In this document: piece after piece, positions 54,557 to 63,550 of the stretch | Layout: each line of letters begins with the position of its first letter | How positions within the stretch are numbered: position 1 is the first letter of the stretch | Origin: Bacteroidota bacterium | Lineage (GTDB): Bacteria > Bacteroidota > Bacteroidia > Bacteroidales > CAIXZF01 | Assembly (NCBI GenBank): GCA_022709385.1 | Contig: JAKLIX010000007.1 | Location: forward strand, 1-64,000 | Direction of reading: 5' to 3' | Length of the DNA stretch: 64,000 bases | Translations under genes and position numbers: made by a program | Notes under the pieces: generated by a model | Told to the model about the DNA's origin: nothing | The model's input: the letters and a program-made list of their open reading frames with translations, nothing else | Databases searched by the model: none

Positions 54557-55639
54557 TCACTGAGCCCGCAGGTCGAGCAGCAGGATATTCACCCCCGCAT
54601 CATAGCGATATTCGACATTGCGGCACCTGCCACGGATCAGACGGATCCCGATATCGTCCACCCTTTCTCCGTGCTCCAGCGGGTTAAAGGGACTGCCCGG
54701 GCTTTCGACGGTGAGGATGACATCTCCGTCTTTCTCCGAATAAGACAGGTTCAGGGTAGTGTCCCGGATGTCCGGCATCAGTCCCAGCACCTCTTCGGCC
54801 ATCAGTTGTGTGTTCAGGGTCAGCTCCCTGTCTAAAAGATGTTTCTCGCAGAAGGTCTGCATTTCAGCATGCATGGCGTAGAGGTCGTAATCCTTGCTTG
54901 TGATGTGAATCCGAAGGCTGCGTACCCGCTTGATAAAGGCATTGGTTTTCTCCCTCAAGGGCGTGTCGAAGATTTGATCCGGACTTCCTTCCTCGTAGAT
55001 TCCTCCTTCATCCATGTAAAACATCCTGGTGGCTGTATTTCTGGCAAACTCCATCTCGTGGGTTACGATCACCATCGTCATTCCCTCCGAAGAAAGGCGG
55101 CGGATCACTGCCAACACTTCGCTTACCATGGTCGGATCGAGTGCAGAGGTGGGTTCGTCGAACAGGAGAATCTCAGGATCCATGGCCAGGCAGCGGGCTA
55201 TGGCCACGCGCTGTTTCTGTCCGCCCGACAACTCAGCCGGATAGCTGCCGGCCTTTTCTGCCAGACCGACCAGCCTGAGCAGTTCCATGGCCCGTGTCAT
55301 GGCCTCCTCCCTGCTTTTCCGGAGCAAATGGATAGGTCCGAGCGTCAGATTGCCCATAACACTCAGATGCGACCAAAGGTTGAACGACTGGAAAACCATC
55401 CCCATCCTCCTGCGTATGGCAGAAACGTCGGTAGCCGGATCGAGCAGGGATACCCCGTCAACCAGGATACGTCCCGATGTCGGAGTCTCCAGCAGGTTCA
55501 GACAACGAAGAAAGGTGCTCTTTCCTGACCCGGAAGGGCCGATGACGGCTATCACCTCTCCTTTCCTGATTTCTGCACTCACATCATGCAGCACGGTCAG
55601 TTCGCCGAAACGTTTGCACAAATGTTCAACCCTGATCAT
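54557..55639 (-). CDS. Polar amino acid ABC transporter ATPase with C-terminal HATPase-like extension
   Basis: A 360-residue protein. Residues 1-245 are a GlnQ/HisP-type ATPase: Walker A GPSGSGKST, AELSGGQKQRVAIARCLAMDP, Walker B ILLFDEPTSALDP and the switch His in VTHEMEFA. About 115 extra residues follow, with VLGLMPDIRDTTLNLSYS, DGDVILTVESPGSPFNPLEH and DIGIRLIRGRCRNVEYRYD. That pattern resembles the RsbW/HATPase_c_2 anti-sigma kinase fold (D-x-G-x-P-F-x-P and G-x-x-L-I), probably without a full ATP site. The start overlaps the permease gene's stop by 4 bp. Confidence 0.8.
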   Translation of the reverse strand: MIRVEHLCKRFGELTVLHDVSAEIRKGEVIAVIGPSGSGKSTFLRCLNLLETPTSGRILVDGVSLLDPATDVSAIRRRMGMVFQSFNLWSHLSVMGNLTLGPIHLLRKSREEAMTRAMELLRLVGLAEKAGSYPAELSGGQKQRVAIARCLAMDPEILLFDEPTSALDPTMVSEVLAVIRRLSSEGMTMVIVTHEMEFARNTATRMFYMDEGGIYEEGSPDQIFDTPLREKTNAFIKRVRSLRIHITSKDYDLYAMHAEMQTFCEKHLLDRELTLNTQLMAEEVLGLMPDIRDTTLNLSYSEKDGDVILTVESPGSPFNPLEHGERVDDIGIRLIRGRCRNVEYRYDAGVNILLLDLRAQ

Positions 55640-57909
55640 AATGACACCTCCTTTCCGTTTCTGATTGGTTTTCTTTTCGGATTCACCCTGATCTCGATAT
55701 AGTCAAGTCCCAGGGTCAGCAGCCAGGCCACCAGAAAATACAATACGGCCACCATGATGAGGGGAAAGAAGGCATCGAAGGTGCGGCTGCGGATGATGTC
55801 GCTGGCCTTGGTCAGATCCTGCACCGCAATATAGCCCACGATGGATGTCATCTTGATCAGTGAGATGAACTCCCCTTTATAAACCGGCAGGATGGGGCGG
55901 AGCGCCTGAGGAAAGATAATGTGGCGAAAGGTCTGAAATGGGGAAAATCCCATCGCCGAAGCAGATTCCCTTTGTCCGTGATCTATTCCCATGACGGCCG
56001 AACGGAATATCTCAGCCACATAGGCTCCGAAATTGATCCCGAAAGCGATCACCGAAACGATCACCGGATCAATATTGACCGATGCAAAAACAATGTAATA
56101 GATAATCATCAGCAACACCAAAACAGGGATGCCCCGGATCAGGTTGATAAAGCCCCTGGCCGTGCTGGCAATCCAGTTGCGCGCAGACATGCGCATCAGA
56201 CATACCACAGCACCAATCAGCGTTCCCAGGATGGCTGCCAGTACAGAAATCAGCACCGTTACCCAGAGACCGTCAAGGATGTGCTGGTAACGTTTTTCAT
56301 GAATGATATTGTTGTAAAAACTTTCGGCGACTTTCCGGAAAAAAGACGGGCTTGCATCTTCCGTGGCATCATCCTCAGCGGCATCCATTCCGGCAATATG
56401 CGCTTTCTCCGCAATGATGCTTACACCGGAAACAAAATAGGGTTCAGAAAAATCGATCTGTTTCTCTCTTTCTTCGGTAATCATCATGGAACTTGTGATG
56501 ATGTCGATCTTGCCGGTGGAGATGGAAGCGATGAGGCTGCCGAACTGGAGATCGACCGGCTCGTATTCCATCCCGAGCCTGGCAGCGAAGCGTTTAGACA
56601 GTTCGATGTCGAATCCGGCGAGCTTACCCCCGGAAATAAAGGAGAAAGGCTTGCCCAGATCGCTGACGATACCGGCTCTGAGCACTCCGTTTCCGCCGGG
56701 TAGCGGGATGTCGGGCAAAACCGATGCATCCTCCTCCATCCATCGTTTTACCATAGCGTCATAGGTACCGTCATTCCTGATCTCCAGCAGAAATTCATTG
56801 AACTTTTCACGGATGGCGTCATTGTCGCTGTTAAATCCTGCCGCGATGGGAACGCTAAAGACATCCTTTGCCAGGATGCCCAGTCCCGGGTTTGTTTTAA
56901 AGATGTCCGGCAAAGAGACATGGTCGTAAAGCACCGCATCTGTTTTGCCGCTGGTCAGGGCAAAGACCAGCTCGGCCGTGTTCTGATACTGCAGGATTGT
57001 GGCATCCGGATAGGCTTTAGTTGCGTAAGTATCATGTATACTTCCAAGCAGTACTCCGATGAGTTTGTTGTGCAAATCCTGCGCGCCATGCATCAGCTTG
57101 CCTTCCTGATCCGCAGCCTCAGGTGAAGATTCACCGGAGGCCACCATCACGGCTATCCCGCTTTTATAATAGGGTTCAGTGAACAGCACCTGTTTGGCGC
57201 GTTCTTCGGTGATGGACAAGCCTGCTCCTATCATATCCACTTTCCCGGCAATCAGGGCAGGGATCATGGCACCGAATTCCATGTCAGTCACCTCCAGTCT
57301 CATGCCAAGCCTTTGAGCCACATAGGAAGCGAACTCCACATCAAAACCAACCAATTGCTTGCGGCTGTCATAAAACGACATGGGTTCCGTAACGGCGGCC
57401 GTACCGAAGCGCAAAACCTCTCCTGATTCAATAAATTGAATTTCAGGCATCCGGGCAGGATTCCCGTGGGAAGGAAACCACCTGCTTTCCATTTCCGCGT
57501 ACAGACCACACGCCTTCAATGAATCCAGCACTGCATCCGCCACCTGCTTCAGGACGGTATCCTGCAGGCGAAAGGCAAAGCCGTAGTTATCATCGAACAT
57601 CAGTTCAGGCAGCACCAACAGGCCTGCATTCTTTGCAGCAATATTCTTCAGCACCGGCAGGTCATATACTGCGGCGTCCGCTTTACCGGTCTTTACGGCA
57701 ATCGCGCAGTCGAGCACCGAATTATAATACTCGAATACGGCAGCGGGGTACTTCTTCAGGACGAACTGGTCGGCCGCCGTGCCGGTAGGGACGGCAAAAG
57801 TACTGCCCCCGTCAAGCTGGGAAAGATGCCGGATCTGCTGCTTGTTATCGCCGCATCCTCCCATCAGCAGGCCCAGTGTCAGCATGAAAACGATGGCTGG
57901 TTTATACAT
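55636..57909 (-). CDS. Amino acid ABC transporter: substrate-binding lobes fused to permease
   Basis: A 757-residue lipoprotein-permease fusion. Lipobox LLMGGC puts the lipid on Cys19. Domains in order: a lone C-terminal lobe of an SBP_bac_3 protein (about 27-150, FAVPTGTAADQF ... ESRWFPSHG); a complete SBP (about 168-395, VLRFGTAAVTEPMSFYD ... KRWMEED); a lone N-terminal SBP lobe (about 408-505, VLRAGIVSDLGKPFSF ... FSEPYFVSG); then a HisM-type permease (about 535-745) with the ATPase-contact loop YVAEIFRSAVMGIDHGQRES. The two lone lobes could assemble into a second, permuted binding domain. Transport substrate is probably polar amino acids. Confidence 0.85.
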   Translation of the reverse strand: MYKPAIVFMLTLGLLMGGCGDNKQQIRHLSQLDGGSTFAVPTGTAADQFVLKKYPAAVFEYYNSVLDCAIAVKTGKADAAVYDLPVLKNIAAKNAGLLVLPELMFDDNYGFAFRLQDTVLKQVADAVLDSLKACGLYAEMESRWFPSHGNPARMPEIQFIESGEVLRFGTAAVTEPMSFYDSRKQLVGFDVEFASYVAQRLGMRLEVTDMEFGAMIPALIAGKVDMIGAGLSITEERAKQVLFTEPYYKSGIAVMVASGESSPEAADQEGKLMHGAQDLHNKLIGVLLGSIHDTYATKAYPDATILQYQNTAELVFALTSGKTDAVLYDHVSLPDIFKTNPGLGILAKDVFSVPIAAGFNSDNDAIREKFNEFLLEIRNDGTYDAMVKRWMEEDASVLPDIPLPGGNGVLRAGIVSDLGKPFSFISGGKLAGFDIELSKRFAARLGMEYEPVDLQFGSLIASISTGKIDIITSSMMITEEREKQIDFSEPYFVSGVSIIAEKAHIAGMDAAEDDATEDASPSFFRKVAESFYNNIIHEKRYQHILDGLWVTVLISVLAAILGTLIGAVVCLMRMSARNWIASTARGFINLIRGIPVLVLLMIIYYIVFASVNIDPVIVSVIAFGINFGAYVAEIFRSAVMGIDHGQRESASAMGFSPFQTFRHIIFPQALRPILPVYKGEFISLIKMTSIVGYIAVQDLTKASDIIRSRTFDAFFPLIMVAVLYFLVAWLLTLGLDYIEIRVNPKRKPIRNGKEVSL

Positions 57910-57951
57910 GATGAATAATATTGATTTCAAAGCTCAGACTGTATGGCAGGG

Positions 57952-58056
57952 TTCATACTCAAACCTGACAGGTTCGCTTATGCAAAGCTATTTAATATGA
58001 GTAATACCTTACACCATTGGTGTGGATTTTTTTTCACAAACACCCGGCTGTCGGTC
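57952..58056 (-). repeat. Dispersed hairpin repeat, family 1, copy d
   Basis: A diverged copy of 13183-13290 sharing CTGACAGGTT, ATGCAAAGCT-TTTA-TATGAGTAAT and TACACC--TGG blocks and the T-run. On the minus strand it carries TAGCTTTG (57990-57983), a TAnnTTTG match 73 bp before the ABC permease start, so it may supply that gene's promoter. Confidence 0.65.
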
Positions 58057-58139
58057 GTAATATTAAATTTTTGCATTCAGTAAACCAAAGCCGGTTTACA
58101 ATGTCTAAAGATTGAAAATCATTTAAACCGATCCTCCCG

Positions 58140-59630
58140 ATGAAAAAACTGACCCTTCTGCTGCTTATGATGGTGGGAACATTTTCCCTGCTGAGCGCAC
58201 AAACCATGAATTTCCATATTTTCGGCCATGTTACCGACCCCATGGCCAACATGCCGCTCGTGAACCATGACGTGACCATTGCTTCCGACCCTGCGGCATC
58301 CGGCGGTTTCACTTACAATACCACCGTCCAGACCAACCAGGCAGGGAAATATTTCGTGCATTTCCCTACTCCGCCAAACCAAATCCTGGTTTTCAACATC
58401 TCCACCACGGACTGCAACGGGGTGATCCACACCATCACCGATAGCAGCGCGGGCCCTTCCATCATTGCCAACTTCAGCATCTGCGGCAATGCACCCCAGA
58501 ACTGCCAGGCCAAATTCCTGGTACACCATGTACCCGGAAACCCGCTTGCCTTTCATTTCCAGAATATTTCCCTCGGGTTTCCTGCCACCTACCTGTGGAC
58601 CTTTGGCGACGGAGATTCCTCCACCGCCATTGATGCAGCCCATGTGTACGCACAAGCCGGCACCTACCAGGTTTGTCTGACGATGGTGAACAACAGCGGT
58701 TGTACAGACACCTATTGCAAACAAATCGTAATCGCTTCGCCTCCTCCGCCTCCTCCCTGCCATGCCAAATTCAATTATCACAAGTTCGGGCTGACCGTCA
58801 AATTCCACGCCCATGCGCTGGGGGGGACTCCTCCATATACCTTTGCCTGGGATTTTGGCGACGGAGACACTTCATCCCTGAAAAAGCCGACCCATGTATA
58901 TGATACTGCAGGTATCTACACGGTCACCCTGATTATAAGCAGCTCCGACGGCTGCGCTGATACTGCCGTCAAGACCGTTCACGTCACGGCGCCGAACCCC
59001 GGACCGTTCAACCTGCATGGCGCCGTCTTCGCCGGGAACAGTCCGGTTTTCCCTGCCAAAGTCCTGCTGATTAAAAAGGATCCGGCCACCCAAAGCCTGC
59101 TGCACTTGGATTCCACCCTTGTGGACACCACGGGGCATTTCGGCTTCCAGCAACTGCCGGCCGGGGTCTATTTTCTGAAAGCTTTCCCTGCCCCCGGAAC
59201 GATCTTCGACAGCCTCTTCATGCCCACCTACTTCCCCCATCATCCCGGCCCCTCCCCCATGTCGGCCATCCACCTCCCGCCCCTGCACAATCCCTATATC
59301 ATCCATCTGAAGCACAAAACGGTGAACCCGCCTTCCCCCCTGCAAAAAAGCGAAACTGCCGGTACGACGGATGAAGACCTTCCCATGCTCTATCCCAATC
59401 CCGCCGGTCATCAGCTGAATATCAGGCTGAACCAGGAAACAGATCAATCCATTGAGATCCGGATGTACAACAGCCTCGGCCAGGAAGTGATCCGTGAAAC
59501 CAGGGAAGTGGCAGAAAGCAGCCAGGAAATCATCCTTGACGTAAGCCACCTGAACGCGGGTATCTTCACCCTGATCATTGACAAGGCTCAGGCCGGTACA
59601 TCAACCCATAAAATTCTGATCGACAGATAA
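58140..59630 (+). CDS. PKD-domain secreted protein with T9SS sorting domain
   Basis: A 496-residue protein. Signal peptide MKKLTLLLLMMVGTFSLLSAQ; a carboxypeptidase-regulatory-like N-terminal unit; two PKD domains at about 120-200 (TYLWTFGDGDSS ... AGTYQVCLTMVNN) and 205-280 (FAWDFGDGDTSS ... AGIYTVTLII), split by a run of prolines; another regulatory-like beta-sandwich (QQLPAGVYFLKAFPAPG) and a T9SS sorting domain (LYPNPAGHQLNIRL ... STHKILIDR). It is likely exported to the cell surface as an adhesive or structural protein. An intrinsic terminator follows. Confidence 0.88.
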   Translation: MKKLTLLLLMMVGTFSLLSAQTMNFHIFGHVTDPMANMPLVNHDVTIASDPAASGGFTYNTTVQTNQAGKYFVHFPTPPNQILVFNISTTDCNGVIHTITDSSAGPSIIANFSICGNAPQNCQAKFLVHHVPGNPLAFHFQNISLGFPATYLWTFGDGDSSTAIDAAHVYAQAGTYQVCLTMVNNSGCTDTYCKQIVIASPPPPPPCHAKFNYHKFGLTVKFHAHALGGTPPYTFAWDFGDGDTSSLKKPTHVYDTAGIYTVTLIISSSDGCADTAVKTVHVTAPNPGPFNLHGAVFAGNSPVFPAKVLLIKKDPATQSLLHLDSTLVDTTGHFGFQQLPAGVYFLKAFPAPGTIFDSLFMPTYFPHHPGPSPMSAIHLPPLHNPYIIHLKHKTVNPPSPLQKSETAGTTDEDLPMLYPNPAGHQLNIRLNQETDQSIEIRMYNSLGQEVIRETREVAESSQEIILDVSHLNAGIFTLIIDKAQAGTSTHKILIDR

Positions 59631-59652
59631 CATAAACCTCCCCCTTAGCTTT

Positions 59653-59688
59653 AAGCCCCGGCAATGACTTCATTTCCGGGGCTTTTTT
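59653..59688 (+). terminator. Intrinsic terminator after the PKD gene
   Basis: Stem AGCCCCGG/CCGGGGCT with a 14 nt loop, followed by six T. Confidence 0.88.
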
Positions 59689-59747
59689 CATGCAGGCTGC
59701 ATCTCGCCCACCGCCAAACCTTATCCACTGGCAAGCTGCAACATCCC

Positions 59748-60305
59748 TCAGTTGCTCAGGATCACCGACCTGCTGAAAAACACGCCCGGCCTTTCCACCA
59801 CACGCAAACCAAACTGCGCTGCCATGTCGAGCATCCCGGCAAATGAAGCACGTGACACATGGAAGTTTGGTTCAACGATACAGAGCAAGCCGCCGGGCTT
59901 CAACAGGGATTTCAATTCATGAAAAAGCTTCGCCTTGTCCTTTACCTCGTGAACCATGTAAAAAGCCAGTACAAAGTCTACAGCCCTGTCCAGACCAATG
60001 CGGTCCTCCCCGCAGAGGTGCAGGCTGATGAGCGACTCAAGTCCCGAGGCCCGGATTTTCCTGCTGACAATATCCAGCATCCCCTGCTGGACATCGGCTG
60101 CAATTACTTCTCCGTGATGCTGCAACATTTTCGCCATCTCGAAGGTGAAGAATCCCGGACCGCAGCCCAAATCCAGTACCGTCATTCCCGGCCTGATGTA
60201 TGGTTTCAATATTTTACGGGGATGCTGCAGAAATCTCCTGACAGGATGATCCAGGCCCCCTGCCCTTTCCACCGGACAAATCCGCTGTGCCTTTTCGCTG
60301 TTCAT
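59748..60305 (-). CDS. Class I SAM-dependent methyltransferase
   Basis: A 185-residue enzyme: motif I VLDLGCGPGFFTFEMA (about 43-58), motif II VIAADVQQGML, and FVLAFYMVHEVKDK and LLKPGGLLCIVEP later. The layout is that of UbiE/COQ5-type methyltransferases (Methyltransf_11). The substrate is not determined. It is the last of three methyltransferase genes in one direction, 43 bp after the membrane one. Confidence 0.82.
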   Translation of the reverse strand: MNSEKAQRICPVERAGGLDHPVRRFLQHPRKILKPYIRPGMTVLDLGCGPGFFTFEMAKMLQHHGEVIAADVQQGMLDIVSRKIRASGLESLISLHLCGEDRIGLDRAVDFVLAFYMVHEVKDKAKLFHELKSLLKPGGLLCIVEPNFHVSRASFAGMLDMAAQFGLRVVERPGVFFSRSVILSN

Positions 60306-60348
60306 ATCTCTAATGTTTATATTTTATAATTCAGTTGAAATTCTGTGA

Positions 60349-60942
60349 TTACTCTCTGCCGCCGGAATGTCCGCTTCCCTGATTATCAATCTCAGCCGGT
60401 CGGGATGGCTTGCACCTGTTCTTCCAGAAACCAAGCGGTACGATCATCGGCACTTTCTTTTTATATACCAGGTAGGCTTCGCCGAAATCACGGGCAAGAC
60501 GCTTTTCTTCAGAAAATTTCAACATCAGCAACACCAGGAGCACAAACAGCAGCCATACGGCAAGCGCAGTTACCGAATGGAAAAAGACGACGATGGAAGC
60601 GTAAACCGACAATGCCCCGAACACCATCGGGTTTCTGCAGTAGCGGTAAGGTCCTGAGGTCACGAGCCGCTTCGTCTGAGGACTTACAGCCAGGCCGAAA
60701 GCATCTGTCGGGCCGCCTTTTCCCTTGATGAAAAGAAAAATATTAGACCAGGCGGCAAATAACACTCCCGTCACGAGCAATACCAGGGACACGATCCACC
60801 TGATGACCTCCGGATAGGCAGGAAGTTGCCATGGAAAGTGCGGGTCAAAGGTGGTAAGCCGGTATAATCCCCAGGGTATCAGGAGAAAAAACAGGGTAAA
60901 TCCCAGCAGGTAGCCTGCCATATGACGTATGATCTCTTTCAT
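60349..60942 (-). CDS. Membrane methyltransferase (isoprenylcysteine/phospholipid methyltransferase family)
   Basis: A 197-residue protein with four to five membrane helices. The conserved end motif GPYRYCRNPMVFGAL (about 117-131) and the E-E-x-x-L-x-x-x-F-G-x-x-Y pattern in EEKRLARDFGEAYLVYKKKVPMIVP match ICMT/PEMT-like enzymes that methylate lipids or prenylated groups at the membrane. It ends in a basic, Gly-rich tail. Neighbours on both sides are soluble methyltransferases. Confidence 0.85.
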   Translation of the reverse strand: MKEIIRHMAGYLLGFTLFFLLIPWGLYRLTTFDPHFPWQLPAYPEVIRWIVSLVLLVTGVLFAAWSNIFLFIKGKGGPTDAFGLAVSPQTKRLVTSGPYRYCRNPMVFGALSVYASIVVFFHSVTALAVWLLFVLLVLLMLKFSEEKRLARDFGEAYLVYKKKVPMIVPLGFWKNRCKPSRPAEIDNQGSGHSGGRE

Positions 60943-60966
60943 GGTTCGCGGCTTTTCAAATGGTTG

Positions 60967-61635
60967 TCAGTTCCTCTTTTCCGGAATACATGGGATGGTT
61001 TCCTTCCTGATAAAAAAATCGAGGCTTATACCATTTTTCCTGATCAGGTAATTTCGGATGCCGAGTTGGTTCAGAAAGCCGATGATTTCATCGTTACGAT
61101 AGGAAGTCCTGACAGATTCCAGAAAACCCTTGTTAAGGCAAAGGTAATACAAGACCCCGCCCTTGTTGAAGTCGTAGATAAACATTGTTCCTCCGGGTGC
61201 CAGGGCATGGTAAAGGTTATGGATGGCGGAAAGGGGGTCGGACCAGTCGTGCAGCGAGAAAGTGGAATAGATCACATCGAATGTCCCGAGCGACTGCAGC
61301 AGGGCTGCATCCTCAACAGATCCGCGGACAAAGCTGATTTTCTCCGTGTTTCCTTTCTCTCTGATGTATTGTTCGGCCACCCTGATCATATCTGCAGAAC
61401 AATCCAGGCCCACGATTTCATCAGGGGAATACCTGCTGCAAACCAGATGCGTCAGGCATGCCGGTCCGGGACCCACTTCAAGATAGCGTCCACGCCTGGC
61501 GATCTGATCAAATTTTGAGAAGAAGTCATTGTAGTAAAACTTAAGCATGATCTTCTGTAAACGGAGGTATTTCATGGCATTGGTCCTGCCGTTTGTCACC
61601 TGCCATGTGGCCTGAGGAATTGCGGGAGTTTCCAT
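60967..61635 (-). CDS. Class I SAM-dependent methyltransferase
   Basis: A 222-residue enzyme: motif I YLEVGPGPACLTHLV (about 51-65), IVGLDCSADMIRVAEQYI, FVRGSVEDAALL, FDVIYSTFSLHDWSDP and LAPGGTMFIYDF. Similar to phosphatidylethanolamine N-methyltransferase-like and other Methyltransf_25 proteins; substrate not determined. First of the three methyltransferase genes, 24 bp before the membrane one. No TAnnTTTG promoter was found in 61636-61818, which otherwise shows no gene. Confidence 0.82.
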   Translation of the reverse strand: METPAIPQATWQVTNGRTNAMKYLRLQKIMLKFYYNDFFSKFDQIARRGRYLEVGPGPACLTHLVCSRYSPDEIVGLDCSADMIRVAEQYIREKGNTEKISFVRGSVEDAALLQSLGTFDVIYSTFSLHDWSDPLSAIHNLYHALAPGGTMFIYDFNKGGVLYYLCLNKGFLESVRTSYRNDEIIGFLNQLGIRNYLIRKNGISLDFFIRKETIPCIPEKRN

Positions 61636-61818
61636 ACACTTTATTGATCAGGTTATTGGTAAGGGTGCTGCATTATCACAGGGCAAAATTGCGACAGACA
61701 AAGCATCCGGTCAAACGACAATCGGTTAATGAAGGATAAAACCCGGCCAACACCGCCGGTGGCGGGTGAGCCTCACAAGGATCCGTAAAAACTGCAGAAG
61801 GTGACCGGAAGCTATTCC

Positions 61819-63060
61819 TTATCTCAGGATGGCAACTTTTTTTACTATCCTGCCCTTGTTGCCGGTAAAAACCAGGGAATACAATCCCGGCCTGAATGAG
61901 GCAAGATTGAGCTGTCTGGCCACCGGGAGCACAGAAAGCAGCATTCCGTTGGCATCGAAGATGCTGATTTCACTGTAATCCGACAACAGATCCACATCGG
62001 GATCTCCATCGAGGAACAGGATATTGGAAGCCGGATTGGGGTAAATGCGGATATCCGCCGCGGGGATGTTTTCGGGAAGGTTCACAACACTGCCGTTATA
62101 TTTCAGCACTTCACCCGACCAGGAGCAGACATATCCGATGCCGGAGGGGGTGAAATCCATGCCGTAGAAATGCTGTGATGAAGCCGCAGTCATCACTTCC
62201 CAGCTCAGGCCCCCGTCGAGCGACCTGATCACCGTACCGGCATAGCCCGAAACATAGATACGGTTTTCGTCCAGGGCTTTGATGCATTGGAGGGACTCCT
62301 GGGTAAGCGTATTGGGCAGGAAGGTCCAGTTTTTCCCGCCATCGGTGGTTTTATACACCTGGCCGATATCACCGCAGACGAAGCCCAGGCTGTCGTTCAC
62401 AAAGCTGAAGCAGCGCAGCCACCAGTTGACGGAGGCCCCGGGAAAGCTCTGGGGCTGTTGCCAGCTTTGTCCGCCGTTTTCAGTGTAATAGATGAAGTTC
62501 AGCCCCGCGATAAAGCCATGGTTCTTATCCAGGAAATAAATCTCCTCTATGGCTGTGACAAAGGGTGGTGCAACCGTCGTCCAGGTCTGGCCCATGTCAT
62601 TGGTTTTGTATATAGCCCCGTTGTTCCCGCAGACATAGCCGGTGGGACCGTCGAAACTGATCCCGAAAAGGTGGTAGCCCTGGGGAGACACCGTATCGGC
62701 AATCCAGGTCAGTCCGCCGTCCGTGGTGCGGATCACCAGGCCGTAGTTCCCGCACATCATCACCGTGTCTGCGGAGAAAGTCCAGATATCCTTAAACCTG
62801 GTGCCGGTATAACCGGAGCTTTGGTCCGTCCAGCTCAGGCCGCCGTCATTGGTTTTGTGGATGTTGTAGGTACTCCCGTTATAGAGCGATGAAACGGTAT
62901 ACCCTGTCGAGTCGTTCGCAAAGCGGATACAATGCAGGGTCTGGGCAGGACTGAATGCGGCACAGGACTGCCATTGCTGAGCAGGCAACAGGGAAGTAAA
63001 CAGCAAATTCGCCAGGAAACATGAAAGGAATTGATACCGGGATTTAGCAATAAAGGTCAT
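61819..63060 (-). CDS. YCF48-like repeat protein with T9SS sorting domain
   Basis: A 413-residue secreted protein. Signal peptide about 1-28 (ending LLPAQ). Residues 40-330 are a propeller of YCF48/BNR repeats (HKTNDGGLSWTD, IRTTDGGLTWIA, YKTNDMGQTWTT, YTENGGQSWQQ, YKTTDGGKNWTF, IRSLDGGLSWEV), with a G-x-V-C-G strand in each blade. The C-terminal ~75 residues (RIYPNPASNILFLDG ... GRIVKKVAILR) are a T9SS sorting domain. Its repeats resemble those of the larger protein at 38014-41460. Function unknown. Confidence 0.88.
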   Translation of the reverse strand: MTFIAKSRYQFLSCFLANLLFTSLLPAQQWQSCAAFSPAQTLHCIRFANDSTGYTVSSLYNGSTYNIHKTNDGGLSWTDQSSGYTGTRFKDIWTFSADTVMMCGNYGLVIRTTDGGLTWIADTVSPQGYHLFGISFDGPTGYVCGNNGAIYKTNDMGQTWTTVAPPFVTAIEEIYFLDKNHGFIAGLNFIYYTENGGQSWQQPQSFPGASVNWWLRCFSFVNDSLGFVCGDIGQVYKTTDGGKNWTFLPNTLTQESLQCIKALDENRIYVSGYAGTVIRSLDGGLSWEVMTAASSQHFYGMDFTPSGIGYVCSWSGEVLKYNGSVVNLPENIPAADIRIYPNPASNILFLDGDPDVDLLSDYSEISIFDANGMLLSVLPVARQLNLASFRPGLYSLVFTGNKGRIVKKVAILR

Positions 63061-63087
63061 AATGATAAGATTTGATCAGGCGGAATT

Positions 63088-63095
63088 CAAAGGTA
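63088..63095 (-). promoter_or_regulatory. -7 box for the YCF48-like gene
   Basis: Minus strand TACCTTTG, 27 bp before ATG 63060; a TTG at 63114-63112 is a possible -33 element (16 bp gap). Confidence 0.6.
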
Positions 63096-63380
63096 GTGAA
63101 TTCACGCGTACCAACCCATGGTCTGTGTAATAAGCTTATCCTCATTTGGCGAAAACTATTCCTATGTTTATTTGAAGCTGATGACATGTTGCTAATAGCT
63201 TGCTTTCCAGCCACTTCATTAACTACAATCCAGGCCAGGCAATCTTCAGCCGTCGACTGATAGTCACAAACCCCATTGCTTCACAAGATCCCGCAAAATC
63301 AACTATTTTTTCCCAAACAGCATAAGACTTTCAGGCTGTCGACAGGCTGTTTGGCAGTCCATGAGTGCCTTATTAAAATA

Positions 63381-63411
63381 TTGACTTTTAGTAAAATATG
63401 TATTATATTTG
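63381..63411 (+). promoter_or_regulatory. Promoter upstream of the right-edge gene
   Basis: TTGACT begins at 63381; 20 bp after the TTG comes TATATTTG (63404-63411), the same geometry as at 41525-41555. The leader to ATG 63551 would be about 130 nt, unusually long for this window, and contains a CCCAT/ATGGG dyad near 63500. No gene is seen between 63096 and 63380. Confidence 0.65.
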
Positions 63412-63550
63412 AAAAAATTGATGCCGAGGATCCATTCCCCGACCTGTCACAAAGACCCTGAAAATGGATCATCCTTACCGGCAATCCCGTAAGCACCCAT
63501 TCCATTCATGGGAGAAGCCAGTTTTTATCATTAAATTTAAAACAACGGTT

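Noticed and set aside
63412..63550. Riboswitch in the long leader of the right-edge gene
   Set aside because: Only a short CCCAT/ATGGG dyad is visible; nothing matches a known riboswitch core.
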